From 0-14-0-80-60-11 sp049322355 (GTDB lineage Bacteria; Desulfobacterota; Desulfobaccia; Desulfobaccales; 0-14-0-80-60-11): a stretch of DNA of 64,000 bases. Below the pieces are notes generated by a model. That model did no database searches. It was not told the DNA's origin and saw nothing but the letters and a program-made list of their open reading frames with translations. Where the stretch lies: NCBI GenBank assembly GCA_049322355.1, contig JBMORG010000029.1:310001-374000 (forward strand). Direction: 5' to 3'. Positions 18,611 through 28,661 of this stretch are shown here, piece by piece. The first letter of the stretch is position 1; each line of letters begins with the position of its first letter. Made by a program: the position numbers and the translations under genes.

Positions 18611-19099
18611 TCATCGAAACGGCCACGGCACAATCATGGGCACTTGTTGCCGGTATAGCTCATATTCCTGTCCGAAGTCGGCAAGCAGCCTTTGCTCCTC
18701 GAACTCCTTCAAATAATACTTTATAAAAGCAAAAAACAAGGCTACAGCAGCCAGTGCCGAAAGTGAATTCCAATAAATCGCCAAGGCGGCATAAAATGAA
18801 AAGGCGCCAAATACCATGGGGTTGCGCGTATAACGATAAGGACCGGTAACTACAAGATATTTGGTTCTGGGACTGATCGCCACATTAAACAGATCAGTGG
18901 GACCGCCTTTGCCTTGCAAAACCAGGGCTACATTTGACCATAGGGCAAAAGCCAAACCCATGATTCCCAGGGGCAAAGCCACCGCCAACCGGAACCCCTG
19001 CCCGCTGAAAGTTTGCGCCACTTGATAGAGTCCGTACGGGATGACCAGCAGGAAAACGCCGACCCCGATCAGGTATCCCAGGGCATACCTGGCAAACAT
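18611..19099 (-). CDS. ICMT-like membrane protein (isoprenylcysteine methyltransferase family)
   Basis: 162 residues with four or five membrane segments. The C-terminal signature of the family is present: VVTGPYRYTRNPMVFG, then EEQRLLADFGQEYELYRQQV. These proteins methylate carboxylates or related acceptors using S-adenosylmethionine; the bacterial substrates are mostly unknown. It starts 20 nt after the MvhD stop codon and lies within the hydrogenase operon, which is unusual; a role in the complex is not established. Confidence 0.8.
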   Translation of the reverse strand: MFARYALGYLIGVGVFLLVIPYGLYQVAQTFSGQGFRLAVALPLGIMGLAFALWSNVALVLQGKGGPTDLFNVAISPRTKYLVVTGPYRYTRNPMVFGAFSFYAALAIYWNSLSALAAVALFFAFIKYYLKEFEEQRLLADFGQEYELYRQQVPMIVPWPFR

Positions 19100-19118
19100 A
19101 TAACGCCTCTAGCCCCTC

Positions 19119-19544
19119 TTAACCCCTGGTGCTGTACGGGCTCGGCCCCAGGGCCCGCAGGGACTCCGTCATCTCCGTCATCACATCTGCGAACTTCTGG
19201 GCTTCCGAGGACGCAATCCATTCAATCCGGAAGCGCTCCGGTTCCAGACCAAAATCTTCCAACATTAAATCAATACCTTCCGCTCTATCTTGGGCTTTTT
19301 TATTACCTTCCAGGTAATGACATTCGCCCAGGTGTCACCCACATACCAGGACGCCGTCAGCCCCCTTGGTGAGGGCGTTGATCACCAGGTTGGGGTGGAC
19401 CATGCCCGAACACATCACCCGGATGATGCGGCCGTTGGGGGGATATTGGATGCGGGAAACCCCGGCCAGGTCCGCCCCGGCATAAGAGCACCAGTTGCAG
19501 CAGAAAGCGATGATCAGTGGTTCGTATTGGTACTCGTCTTCCAT
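19119..19544 (-). CDS. mvhD: MvhD with selenocysteine
   Basis: 141 residues (usual MvhD size is about 140) when read through TGA at 19335-19337. MvhD is the [2Fe-2S] protein that links the hydrogenase to HdrA. Residues about 12-25 have FCCNWCSYAGAD, and the middle has MCSGMVHPNLV. Codon 70 is the TGA in GVLVCG-U-HLGECHYLEGN. This aligns with GLLLIGCNPEECHHSYG of the cysteine paralogue at 13073-15547 and with the Sec known in VhuD of methanogens. Without readthrough the protein would lose half its length and the ECHY cluster ligand. The start has AGAGG upstream. Confidence 0.93.
19302..19337 (-). promoter_or_regulatory. mvhD Sec codon and SECIS-like hairpin
   Basis: TGA (19337-19335) is followed after 16 nt by ATTACCT (19318-19312), loop GGA, and AGGTAAT (19308-19302). 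An outer helix of TGGGC and GCCCA flanks it. The loop begins 23 nt after the TGA and starts with G. Confidence 0.85.
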
Positions 19545-19566
19545 GCGCTTAACCTCTTCTGGTTAC

Positions 19567-19618
19567 TGTAGGGCGGGCACGGCCCGCCGATTTTGTTGGT
19601 GGGCAGTGCCCACCCTAC
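19567..19618. repeat. Paired REP palindromes
   Basis: GGCGGGC-ACG-GCCCGCC (19572-19588) and GGTGGGC-AGT-GCCCACC (19598-19614), each beside a CTAC or GTAG flank, lie between the NuoG-HdrA and MvhD genes. Related palindromes occur at 55846-55862, 56795-56815 and, more distantly, near 43285. Confidence 0.75.
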
Positions 19619-19620
19619 AC

Positions 19621-22600
19621 CTAAATCAACCCCAGCGCCGCGTCCACCTGGGCTTCCAGCTGTTCCGGCGTAAACCCGGCCACGTAGACCCCCTGCTTAG
19701 GACAGGTGGCCATACACGAACCGCAGCCCTTGCACTGGATGGCGTTGACCTCTATGGTCTTCTTGATGTCGCCGTCTTTCATGTACTCCAATAAGGTAAT
19801 AGCTTTAAACGGACAGGCGTCCACACAGAAGGCGCAGCCGTCGCAGTTGGCGTCCACCGGGGTGGAGATGATGGACTCCATCAACAAAGAGTCCTTGGAC
19901 AGCACCGTGCTGGCACGGGAGGCGCAGGCCAGGGCTTCGGCCACGGACTCCTGCATGGGCTTGGGATAATGGCACAGCCCGGTCAGGTAAATGCCTTCGG
20001 TGGGCGCCTCCACCGGCTTGATCTTGGCATGGGCCTCGGTGAAAAAGCCTTCCGCGTTCAAGGGCACCTTATAGAGTTCCGCCAGCGGGGCGTTGTGGTG
20101 GGGGATGATGGCGGTGGCCAGGGTCAGCAGGTCCACCGAAAAACTCACTGGCCTTCCCAGAATCTGATCCTTCACCGTGATTTTGAGGCGGCCGTCTGCC
20201 TCTTCCACCTGGGGTGGTTCGGCCTGCCGGAACCGGATAAAGACCACGCCTTTTTCCCGGGCCCGCTGGTAAAGCAGTTCCCGCTCGCCATAGGTCCGCA
20301 TGTCCCGGTAGAGGATATAAACGTCCCGCTGGGGGTTCATCACTTTCAGTTTGATGGCGCTTTCCACGGAATGTGAGCAGCATACTTTGTTGCAATAGGG
20401 GCGCTCGGGGATGCGGGACCCCACGCACTGGATGAACGCCACCGCCTGGGCCTGTTGGAGCCGCTCGGATTCCGACACGATTTCCATATCCAGGTCCAGA
20501 GACAGCATGACGTTGGGGTTTTGCTTATAGAGATATTCACCTTCCGGCCGGTAAGGCTCAGCGCCGATGGCCAGGACCACGATACCGTGTTGAATGACCT
20601 CTTGGTTGGAGAGGGTGGATGTGAAGTTGCCCACCACCCCCGCCACGTCCTCCACTATGGCGTTGAAGTGCAAGGAAATGTTGGGATGGGAGGTCACCTG
20701 GCCGATTAAAGTCTCCAGGCGGGGGGCCACCAGCCCGCCCCGCCAGGTGGTGTGGAGCTTGCGGGCGTTCCCGCCCAGTTGGTTTTTCCGCTCCACCAGG
20801 TGCACCTTGAATCCCTGATCCGCCAGCCCCATAGCGGACGTCATACCCGCCACGCCGCCGCCCACCACCAGGGCTGTCTTGTTGATGGGCACCGACAGGT
20901 ATTCCAGGGGTTGCAGCAACCGGGCCTTGGCCACGGCCATGCGGATCAGGTCCTTGCACTTGTCCGTGGCCATCTCCGGCACCGCTTGATGCACCCAGGT
21001 GCACTGGTTGCGGATGTTGGCCATCTCAAAGAGATACTTGTTGAGGCCGGCGGTGCGCAGCATATCCTGGAAGATGGGTTGGTGCGTGGAGGGACTGCAG
21101 GCCGCCACCACCACCCGGTTCAGGTGGTTTTCCCTGATCATCTCGGCCATTTGGCTTTGGGCATCCTGGGAGCAACTGAAGAGATTGCCCTGGGCGTAAG
21201 CCACGTCTGGAATCTCCCGGGCGTATTCCACCAGCGCCGGAACATCGACGACGCCCCCGATGTTCAAGCCGCAGCTGCATACGAACACCCCCACCCGGGC
21301 CGGTTCTTCCGAGACCTCCACCTCCGGTGGATAAGTCTTTTCTATGGTCAGGGTCCCCCGGGCGTCCGCCAGGGTCCTGGAGGCCGCGCCCGCCGCGGCG
21401 CTGCCTTCCATGACCGACTGGGGGATATCTTTGGGACCGTTGAAGGCCCCGCAGGCATAAATTCCCCGCCGCAGGGTGGTGGTGGGCGCAAAGCAGGTGG
21501 TCTCCATGAAATTGTTGGGACTGAGCGGCACCCCCAATCGGTTGGCCAAATCCTCCGTAGCCGGAGGAATCACCATGCCCACGGACAGGACCACCATGTC
21601 AAAGATTTCGTCCTTAACCTCGCCGGTTTCGGTGACGTACCGAACCTCCAGGTCGCCGTTGCCGTTCACCTGGTTAATGGTATGCACCCGGGACCGGATC
21701 AGACGGGCCCCCTGGTCTTTGATGCGCACCATGTATTTTTCAAAATCCTTCCGGGGGGTGCGCATATCCATGTAGAACAGGGTCATGTCCAGGTGCTCCC
21801 CGATGTGTTCCCGGGCGATTACCGCCTGTTTCAAGGACACCATGCAGCAGAAATTGGAGCAGTACGGGTACTCGCCTTCCCGGTCGCTCCGCATACCCAC
21901 GCAGTGGATCCAGCCGATTTTGGCCGGCTCTTTGCCGTCGGAGCGCCGCACCACGTGGCCGTGGTAGGGGCCGCCGGGGCTCAGGATGCGCTCAAATTCC
22001 AGGCTGGTGTAGACGTTGGGATACTTGCCGTAGCCGTAGGCCGAGATACCGCTGGGATCGAAGGTTTTAAAGCCTGGCGCCAGAATAACGGCCCCCACGT
22101 CCAGCTTGACGGTCTCGTCCTGTTGCTGGTAATCAATGGCCCCTGCGGGACAGACTTGGGAACACAGGCCACAGTCCCCGGTCAGGATGCCGATGCAATT
22201 GCTGGGGTCAATGGAGGGCGTGGCCGGCACCGCCTGGGGATACAGGCGGCTGATATTACCCTGGGACACCAGCTTCGCATTGAATTCGGAGTACTTGGGT
22301 ATCGGGGTCTTGCCGCTGATTTTGGCCAGGTCGTTGATATGGCCCGTGGGGCAGACAAAGAGACAGGCCCCGCAGGTGCGGCAGGTCTGCGAGAAATCCC
22401 CGAAGGGGGTCATAACTTCCCGCTTGGCGCCCCGGCCCATCATGCCGATGGCAGAGGCGTGCTGAACCTCATGGCACATGCGCACGCACTTGCCGCACAG
22501 GATGCAGTCGCTCTCGCCCTTGGGGAAGGTGGGCTCCGCCAGACCCAGTTCCTGGGCCATGATTTGCAGGGCCGGAACTTCAGGGCACCGGGACAGCAGC

Positions 22601-22872
22601 AGGTCCATGACAAACTTGCGGGCTTCCTGCACCTCTTCGGTGTCGGTCTGAACGGTAATACCCTCGGCCACCGGGTAGGTGCAGGAGGTGGTGAGCAGGG
22701 TGCGGTTGCCGGCGGTGACGGAAACCAGGCAGAGGCGGCAGCCCCCGTATGGCTTGAGCCCCTCGAAATGGCAGAGGGTAGGAATATTTAATCCCAGCTT
22801 TCGGGCGGCTTCCAGGACCGTGGTTCCTTCCGGAACTTCGACGGCCCGATCATTGATGGTCAGATTGATCAT
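19621..22872 (-). CDS. NuoG-N-terminal/HdrA fusion iron-sulfur flavoprotein
   Basis: 1083 residues. Residues 1-230 repeat the HoxU/NuoG-N module: [2Fe-2S] (CHFEGLKPYGGCRLC), then CILCGKCVRMC and CRTCGACLFVC. At about 232 an HdrA begins in mid-domain (IDPSNCIGILTGDCGLCSQVC) and continues to 520 without the N-terminal FAD/CxxC part. That missing part is encoded by the HdrA-NuoE gene of the same operon. From about 525 a second complete HdrA-like unit follows (GVFVCSCGLNIGG; FAD motif VVGGGVAGMTSAMGL), ending with a 2x[4Fe-4S] ferredoxin (CDGCAFCVDAC, CKGCGSCMATC). Such proteins can host two flavins. It is the likely bifurcation core connecting NuoEF with MvhD/G/A. Confidence 0.9.
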   Translation of the reverse strand: MINLTINDRAVEVPEGTTVLEAARKLGLNIPTLCHFEGLKPYGGCRLCLVSVTAGNRTLLTTSCTYPVAEGITVQTDTEEVQEARKFVMDLLLSRCPEVPALQIMAQELGLAEPTFPKGESDCILCGKCVRMCHEVQHASAIGMMGRGAKREVMTPFGDFSQTCRTCGACLFVCPTGHINDLAKISGKTPIPKYSEFNAKLVSQGNISRLYPQAVPATPSIDPSNCIGILTGDCGLCSQVCPAGAIDYQQQDETVKLDVGAVILAPGFKTFDPSGISAYGYGKYPNVYTSLEFERILSPGGPYHGHVVRRSDGKEPAKIGWIHCVGMRSDREGEYPYCSNFCCMVSLKQAVIAREHIGEHLDMTLFYMDMRTPRKDFEKYMVRIKDQGARLIRSRVHTINQVNGNGDLEVRYVTETGEVKDEIFDMVVLSVGMVIPPATEDLANRLGVPLSPNNFMETTCFAPTTTLRRGIYACGAFNGPKDIPQSVMEGSAAAGAASRTLADARGTLTIEKTYPPEVEVSEEPARVGVFVCSCGLNIGGVVDVPALVEYAREIPDVAYAQGNLFSCSQDAQSQMAEMIRENHLNRVVVAACSPSTHQPIFQDMLRTAGLNKYLFEMANIRNQCTWVHQAVPEMATDKCKDLIRMAVAKARLLQPLEYLSVPINKTALVVGGGVAGMTSAMGLADQGFKVHLVERKNQLGGNARKLHTTWRGGLVAPRLETLIGQVTSHPNISLHFNAIVEDVAGVVGNFTSTLSNQEVIQHGIVVLAIGAEPYRPEGEYLYKQNPNVMLSLDLDMEIVSESERLQQAQAVAFIQCVGSRIPERPYCNKVCCSHSVESAIKLKVMNPQRDVYILYRDMRTYGERELLYQRAREKGVVFIRFRQAEPPQVEEADGRLKITVKDQILGRPVSFSVDLLTLATAIIPHHNAPLAELYKVPLNAEGFFTEAHAKIKPVEAPTEGIYLTGLCHYPKPMQESVAEALACASRASTVLSKDSLLMESIISTPVDANCDGCAFCVDACPFKAITLLEYMKDGDIKKTIEVNAIQCKGCGSCMATCPKQGVYVAGFTPEQLEAQVDAALGLI

Positions 22873-22876
22873 ATTT

Positions 22877-22912
22877 AGCTCTCGGCTTTCAGCTATCAGC
22901 TTTCAGCAAAAA
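22877..22912. repeat. CTGA-phrase intergenic repeat
   Basis: GGCTTTCAGCTATCAGCTTTCAGC, given here as its inverse phrase of the repeat at 4-36, sits immediately upstream of the NuoG-HdrA start. A second copy (GACAGCTGACCGCTGACAGC) is at 23212-23240, abutting the NuoF stop codon. Confidence 0.65.
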
Positions 22913-22993
22913 CCAAAACCCCGATAGCCGCATAGTTTTATTACTTTGCCGGAAGTTGATTAATTATTTTGAGGCTTCTACGAAAGTCGATAA

Positions 22994-23067
22994 TTTGTCA
23001 TTCTGAGGGAGTGAACGACCGAAGAATCTCAAATGACGAGATTCTTCGCTGCGCTCAGAATGACAAA
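22994..23067. mobile_element. Palindromic MITE-like element
   Basis: Perfect 14-bp terminal inverted repeats TTTGTCATTCTGAG (22994-23007) and its complement (23054-23067) surround a second inverted pair, GAAGAATCTC and GAGATTCTTC. This type of TCATTCTGAG element is dispersed in many bacterial genomes and encodes no protein. It lies in the 368-bp gap inside the hydrogenase operon, which otherwise contains only CTGA-phrase repeats and no gene. Confidence 0.75.
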
Positions 23068-23240
23068 AACGGCGATTCGCAGAGTTCTCATTTTGCAACT
23101 TATACTCGTTGCTAAAATTTTTTCTTACACCCTCCTCACCCTCACCCTTTTTCACTGCGGGGGGGGGGATAAAAGGTAAACTTTTGGTAATTGCTACATG
23201 CACTCTCTTTTTTGGCTGACAGCTGACCGCTGACAGCTAT

Positions 23241-25151
23241 TTATGCCACCACCACGGCATCAAACTTACAGGCATCGAAACAAGTGCCGCATTTGATGCA
23301 CTTTTCTTGGATAATTTGATGGGGTTCTTTCTTGGAGCCCAGAATCGCTTCCACAGGGCACCTCAAACGGCAGAGCTGGCAGCCGGTGCACTTGTCTTCC
23401 ATTACATTGAAGGTGATCAGTGGTTTGCAAACCTTGGCAGGGCACTTATGGTCCCGGATGTGGGCTTCGTATTCGTCCCGGAAATACTTGATGGTGGTGA
23501 GCACCGGGTTGGGCGCGGTGGCGCCCAGGCCGCACAGGGAAGTCTTTTTTATCAGCTCCGACATCTTCTCCAGCTTCTCGATATCACCTTCCTGGCCCCG
23601 GCCCTCGGTGATGGCCTCCAGCATCTCCTTGAGCCTCAGGGTCCCTTCCCGGCAGGGGGTGCATTTGCCGCAGGATTCGTCCTGGGTGAAGTCCAGGAAG
23701 TACTTGGCGACGTTCACCATACAATCCCGCTCGTCCATGACGATCATGCCGCCGGAACCCATAATGGACCCCAGGGCCGCCAAGGAGTCATAGTCCACCG
23801 GGGTGTCCAGAAACTCCTCCGGGATGCACCCTCCCGAGGGGCCGCCGGTCTGCACCGCCTTGATCTTCCGCTCGCCGATGATGCCGCCGCCCAGGTCGTA
23901 AATCATTTCCCGCAGGGTGATACCCAGGGGCACTTCCACCAGGCCGGAGTTGTTGACCTTGCCCACCAGGGAAAACACCGTGGTGCCTTTGCTGTTGGCG
24001 CTCCCCAGGGATGCGTACCAGTCGGCTCCCCGGGCCACAATAGGCGAAATTTGGGACCAGGTCTTGACGTTGTTGATAGTGGTGGGTTTGCCCCAGAGGC
24101 CGCTCTGGGCCGGAAAGGGCGGCCGGGGGCGGGGTTCACCCACCCGGCCTTCGATGGAGGCAATGAGCGCGGTTTCTTCGCCGCAGACAAAGGCCCCCGC
24201 GCCTTCCCGAATCTTCAATTTAAAGGAAAAATCGCTGCCAAAGATTTTCTCTCCCAGGAGGCCGTAGGCCTCGGCCTGGGAAATGGCGGTTTTCAAGTGC
24301 TCGATGGCCAGGGGATATTCGGCCCGGCAGTAAACGTAGCCTTCCTGCGCCCCCATGGCATAGGCCCCGATAGCCATACCTTCAATAACGGCATGGGGGT
24401 CGCCCTCCAGGATGCCCCGGTCCATGAAAGCGCCAGGATCGCCTTCATCGGCGTTGCAGATGACGTATTTCATGTCTCCCGGAGCATTCCGGCAGAACTC
24501 CCACTTCAACCCGGTGGGAAAGCCGGCCCCGCCCCGGCCCCGCAGGCCCGAAGCCTTGACCTGGGCAATCACCTCTTCCGGGGTCATCTCGGTGAGCGCC
24601 TTGCACAGAGCCTGGTAGCCCCCCCGGGCGATATATTCCTCGATGCTCTCCGGGTTGATAAAGCCGCAATTCCGCAAGGAAATCTTTACCTGCTTATGGA
24701 AAAAGGGCAGCTCTTCATACTTGGGGAATTCCGGCCCCAATTCCGGGGGATGGGGATTGGCATAGGGCCGTAAGCGGCCCTCCACCAAAAATTCTTCCTG
24801 GTCGATGCGGCACAGGGTCTGCTCCGGAAAAATCTCTCCGGCCTTGATGGCCGCAACCAGAGCTTCGGCGGCCTCCGGGGTCATGGCCTGGTAGCTTAAG
24901 CGCACCTTTTTGGGATAGATCACATCCACCAAGGGCTCCCGCTGGCAAAAGCCGATGCAGCCGGTCTTGGCCAGGACCACATCCAGACCCAATTCTTCGA
25001 TCTTCCTGGCCAGGGCCGCATAGACCTTGTCCGCACCGGCGGAGATGCCGCAGGTGGCCATCCCCACCATAATCTTGATCTTGTCGGGATAGGTCAGAGC
25101 CAGACCCTGCTCTTTGATTGCCTTAAGCTGCTCCAAACTGGTAATCTTCAT
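23241..25151 (-). CDS. NuoF/HydB-like NADH-oxidising flavoprotein
   Basis: 636 residues. Its ATG at 25151 overlaps the stop codon of the HdrA-NuoE gene (ATGA), so the two are translationally coupled. The N-terminal [2Fe-2S] domain has TCGISAG and TGCIGFCQ. The FMN/NADH core has GLRGRGGAGFPTGLKW and NADEGDPGAFMDR. The SLBB region and [4Fe-4S] site (DESCGKCTPCREG) follow, with a C-terminal 2x[4Fe-4S] ferredoxin (CTGCQLCRLRC, CIKCGTCFDAC). It is the NAD(H) site of the complex. Closely similar in layout to the gene at 10490-12409 but clearly diverged, so the two operons are not a recent duplication. Confidence 0.92.
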   Translation of the reverse strand: MKITSLEQLKAIKEQGLALTYPDKIKIMVGMATCGISAGADKVYAALARKIEELGLDVVLAKTGCIGFCQREPLVDVIYPKKVRLSYQAMTPEAAEALVAAIKAGEIFPEQTLCRIDQEEFLVEGRLRPYANPHPPELGPEFPKYEELPFFHKQVKISLRNCGFINPESIEEYIARGGYQALCKALTEMTPEEVIAQVKASGLRGRGGAGFPTGLKWEFCRNAPGDMKYVICNADEGDPGAFMDRGILEGDPHAVIEGMAIGAYAMGAQEGYVYCRAEYPLAIEHLKTAISQAEAYGLLGEKIFGSDFSFKLKIREGAGAFVCGEETALIASIEGRVGEPRPRPPFPAQSGLWGKPTTINNVKTWSQISPIVARGADWYASLGSANSKGTTVFSLVGKVNNSGLVEVPLGITLREMIYDLGGGIIGERKIKAVQTGGPSGGCIPEEFLDTPVDYDSLAALGSIMGSGGMIVMDERDCMVNVAKYFLDFTQDESCGKCTPCREGTLRLKEMLEAITEGRGQEGDIEKLEKMSELIKKTSLCGLGATAPNPVLTTIKYFRDEYEAHIRDHKCPAKVCKPLITFNVMEDKCTGCQLCRLRCPVEAILGSKKEPHQIIQEKCIKCGTCFDACKFDAVVVA

Positions 25152-26038
25152 AAGCTGGCCATTTCGGTGTAGGAATCGATGATCTTGGATACCTGGTTAG
25201 GGGTTACCCGCCCAAAGGTGGCCTCCCCCACCCGCATGGCCGGGGCCAGGGCGCAACACCCAATACACCGGACCACTTCCAGGGTGAACATGAGGTCCTC
25301 GGTGGTCTGGCCGTGCTGGATGCCCAGCTTTCTCTCCAGGCTGTCCAACAGGCGGGGCGAGCCTTTGACGAAACAACCCGTGCCCATGCAGATATTGATG
25401 ATATGTTTGCCCCGGGGCACCAGGCTGAAGGCGTTGTAGAAGCTGGCGACCCGGAGAATCTCGGTCAGGGGGATTTTGAGCTCGTCCGAGACGTGTTCCA
25501 GGGCGGGCCGGGGCAGCCAATTGAAGCGCCGGTTGATTTCCAGCAACACCGGCAGCAAGTTTCCGGGCTCATCCCGGTAGGTCCCGATGATGCCCGCAAC
25601 GACGGCTTCGTCCGTCACCTCGGCATAGGCGCTGCGGACCCGGGTCTCCGCCTCCGGCAACTGCACCTCATAACGGATGGGGCAGACTTCCAGGCAGCTC
25701 CCGCAGCCCGTGCACTTGGCGGCATCGACATAGCGGGCTTTCTTTTCCAGGGTGGCCGTGAGATTGCCCGGCTCGCCCGAAATATCTTTCAGTTCGGTAA
25801 GGGTGAGGAGTTGGATGTTGGTGTGCCGGCCGACCTCGACCAGCTTGGGCGAGATAATTCACATGGCGCAGTCGTTGGTGGGAAAGGTCTTGTCGATCTG
25901 CGCCATGGTGCCGCCAATGGCGGGGCTCTTTTCCACCAGGTGGACGAAATATCCGGCGTTGGCCAAATCCAGTGAGGCCTGCATACCGGCAATGCCGCCG
26001 CCGACAACCATCACCGAACCCAATACTTTTTCGGACAT
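25148..26038 (-). CDS. HdrA N-terminal domain fused to NuoE, with selenocysteine
   Basis: 296 residues from ATG 26038 (AAAGGATG upstream) when read through TGA at 25859-25861. Residues 1-124 are the start of HdrA: FAD-binding GGGIAG at 13-18, then FPTNDCAM-U60-IISPKLVEVG, then one [4Fe-4S] site (CTGCGSCLEVCP, 109-120). From about 125 it becomes a NuoE domain with [2Fe-2S] cysteines at about 217, 222, 258 and 262. Sec60 aligns with Cys in the intact HdrA at 54174-55802 (DCSICILGPKLVEV) and with the Sec/Cys that holds the cluster near the FAD in methanogen HdrA. The rest of this HdrA is in the NuoG-HdrA fusion. A start at GTG 25666 would give only NuoE. First gene of the operon. Confidence 0.92.
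25826..25861 (-). promoter_or_regulatory. hdrA-nuoE Sec codon and SECIS-like hairpin
   Basis: TGA (25861-25859) is followed after 15 nt by CTGGTC (25843-25838), loop GAGGTC, and GGCCGG (25831-25826), a 6-bp stem with two G-U pairs. The loop begins 21 nt after the TGA and contains AGGTC, as in the E. coli fdhF SECIS loop. Confidence 0.8.
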
Positions 26039-26411
26039 AACGCATCCTTTTAACTATAATTAGCTAAATCTACAAATAAAATATTTAAGTCATATTAAAC
26101 GTTATTATTAAAATAACTTGTGACCATGTGAAGTCACGACTTAATTATCTTAAGTTCATCTTAAATATGTGTACCAGTTTTTGTCAAGAAGAAATTATGG
26201 ACCGAACCCCCTATCATCCAACCCGCCTCAAATACTGCCATTTTGCTATTTTCATGCCAATGGTCCTGTTGCATTTTTCACCATGGTTAAAGTAAGTTGG
26301 GGTCGAGCCCCGGAGGCTTCTACAGAGCGGCTTGGAAAAAATACCCCAGATCGGGGGCAGAATGCACCAGGCTCCCGGTCCTAATTCTCAACCGGCACCA
26401 ACCCCTAATCC
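26039..26411. other. Regulatory spacer upstream of the hydrogenase operon
   Basis: No gene was seen. The part next to HdrA-NuoE (26040-26170) is very AT-rich and should hold its promoter. It contains GTGAC (26120-26124) and GTCAC (26133-26137), an inverted repeat with an 8-bp spacer that could be an operator. No -24/-12 match was found, unlike the other NuoEF operon. The distal part carries the repeat that ends the branching-enzyme gene. Confidence 0.45.
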
Positions 26412-28355
<1,944 letters not shown>

Positions 28356-28661
28356 AGGTTTATCTTGGTCGATTTAGAGAGGGAATGCAAGGATTTGCTG
28401 ATCTGCTTACAGGGACAATCTTGTAACGGATGCGAGCCTTCGGTTCGCCTGGAAATACAAAAGGCAGGATCATTTCTGACCCTGCCTTCTAGGAAAGGCA
28501 CGAACCCATATTCAAAACCAGTATTTCGCCGCCAGCCTAGCCCGAGATAGGTCAGCTTCCCGCTTTCCAGAGGAGGCGCTTAGTGCACTAGACGCCATGG
28601 CAAACCCAAAGTTTGCCGGATAATGGCGTTCCCGAGCCGGAGCCAGGGAACAAAAAAATCA
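28356..28661 (-). ncRNA. Candidate structured leader or small RNA upstream of glgB
   Basis: No ORF. On the minus strand three features are visible. CGCCAT and GGCAAAC pair with GTTTGCC and ATGGCG in one long hairpin (28593-28628). A G/A-rich internal part follows. A Rho-independent terminator, AAGGCAGG...CCTGCCTTTTGTATTT, lies at about 28490-28455. A folded domain followed by a terminator ahead of a gene is the layout of a riboswitch or attenuator, but also of a free small RNA. I could not match it to cobalamin, c-di-GMP or another class known to me. Confidence 0.45.
28455..28490 (-). terminator. Rho-independent terminator in the glgB leader
   Basis: An 8-bp stem AAGGCAGG / CCTGCCTT with a 12-nt loop is followed by TTTGTATTT on the minus strand. 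It sits about 100 bp before glgB. Confidence 0.7.

Noticed and set aside
20752..22791. 679-residue plus-strand ORF
   Set aside because: Antisense shadow of the NuoG-HdrA fusion; no motif of its own.
26120..26137. CRP/FNR box upstream of the hydrogenase operon
   Set aside because: GTGAC and GTCAC are separated by 8 bp, which does not fit the spacing of CRP or FNR half-sites; kept only as an undefined inverted repeat.
28356..28661. c-di-GMP-I riboswitch upstream of glgB
   Set aside because: GGCAAAC-like bases are present, but the conserved tetraloop/receptor and ACGCAAAGCC segments are not found.
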